NCBI RefSeq assembly: GCF_001039355.2
Contig: NW_019775180.1
Span: 118,643 to 182,642, forward strand
Length of the DNA: 64,000 nt
Source of the DNA: Lingula anatina
Lineage: Eukaryota > Brachiopoda > Lingulata > Lingulida > Lingulidae
Direction of reading: 5' to 3'
In this document: positions 63,581-64,000 of the stretch, piece by piece
Numbering within the stretch: position 1 is the stretch's first letter
How the letters are laid out: the number at the start of each line of letters is the position of its first letter
Notes under the pieces: model-generated
Seen by the model: the letters and a program-made list of their open reading frames with translations, nothing else
Told to the model about the DNA's origin: nothing
The model's database searches: none
Translations under genes and position numbers: made by a program

Positions 63581-63799
63581 CTGAAGGTGTAAATAAAAAC
63601 TAGGTCAAACTTTTAAGCCACAAAAGATGTTGAATAAGCAGACCTCCACATATATACAGCATGTTTTACAGGCCAAAATAGTGGTAAAAAATACCCTACT
63701 TTCAAAGTAAAACATCAAATTATAAGAAAATGGAACTCAATTTGGCATTGTACATCTTTGATTTTTTGTAAAGAAGAAAATGAAGTTTCTACAAAGTCA

Positions 63800-63806
63800 A
63801 TGACAA

Positions 63807-63843
<37 letters not shown>

Positions 63844-63953
63844 AAAAAAAAAAAAAAAAAAAAAATCACTTACTTTTGCAGAAATGNAAAAAAAAAAAAA
63901 AAAACCAATTTTGGATTTTTAAATTTTGATTTTTTTTAAAAAAAAAAAAAAAA

Positions 63954-64000
<47 letters not shown>
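63800..64000. other. Low-quality poly-A tail of the assembly
   Basis: Runs of A of 20-40 bases alternate with short islands and one N (63886). This pattern is unlike the rest of the window and looks like a sequencing or consensus artefact. A possible donor (CTGCAAAA|GTAAGT, minus strand, near 63868-63880) hints at the next ASL exon. Confidence 0.7.

Overview
This is a stretch of an AT-rich animal nuclear genome, most likely a marine invertebrate. Genes are split into many short exons with GT..AG introns of about 100-1,400 bp, there are no bacterial-style operons, and the proteins are metazoan secretory-pathway and extracellular types. I cannot name the species or phylum. A long poly-A, low-quality tail with an N at the right edge, and another single N at 3569, point to a draft assembly.

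Layout. (1) 1-3568: a duplicated B3GLCT exon region interrupted by a very young, non-autonomous LTR retroelement with one acidic ORF. The uninterrupted copy of the same segment lies at 8383-8924 and shows the pre-insertion site. (2) 3779-3868 (+): the last coding exon of an unidentified gene, with its 3'UTR. (3) 15829-7869 (-): a complete 14-exon gene for the ER enzyme beta-1,3-glucosyltransferase (B3GLCT, 492 aa). (4) 15942-24092 (+): a complete 19-exon gene for a 709-aa TBC-like/coiled-coil protein, head-to-head with B3GLCT and only 112 bp from it. (5) 28848-30479 (+): a two-exon tyrosylprotein sulfotransferase (361 aa). (6) 57346-34258 (-): a 36-coding-exon gene for a modular membrane protein of about 3,075 aa. 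Its order is signal peptide, three IgGFc-binding-type domains separated by acidic DxDxDG-type linkers, 22 thrombospondin type 1 repeats (TSRs), a collagen triple helix, two EGF modules and a half-EGF, one transmembrane helix and a short tail. (7) 63580-60638 (-): the C-terminal 293 residues of argininosuccinate lyase; its 5' exons are lost in the bad sequence at the edge.

All splice joins were made by hand. For each of the four main genes the coding lengths sum to a multiple of three with compatible phases throughout, which is strong internal support. Three neighbours act in one compartment: B3GLCT adds glucose to O-fucose on TSRs, TPST sulfates tyrosines in the Golgi, and the large TSR protein would be a substrate of B3GLCT.

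The most unusual signal is a recurrent arrangement of palindromic DNA transposons (MITE/foldback type) placed at or just inside 5' splice sites. Four of seven palindromic elements lie within about 20 bp of a donor. In one case the 8-bp target-site duplication contains the donor itself, and in another the element supplies bases +4 to +6 of the donor.
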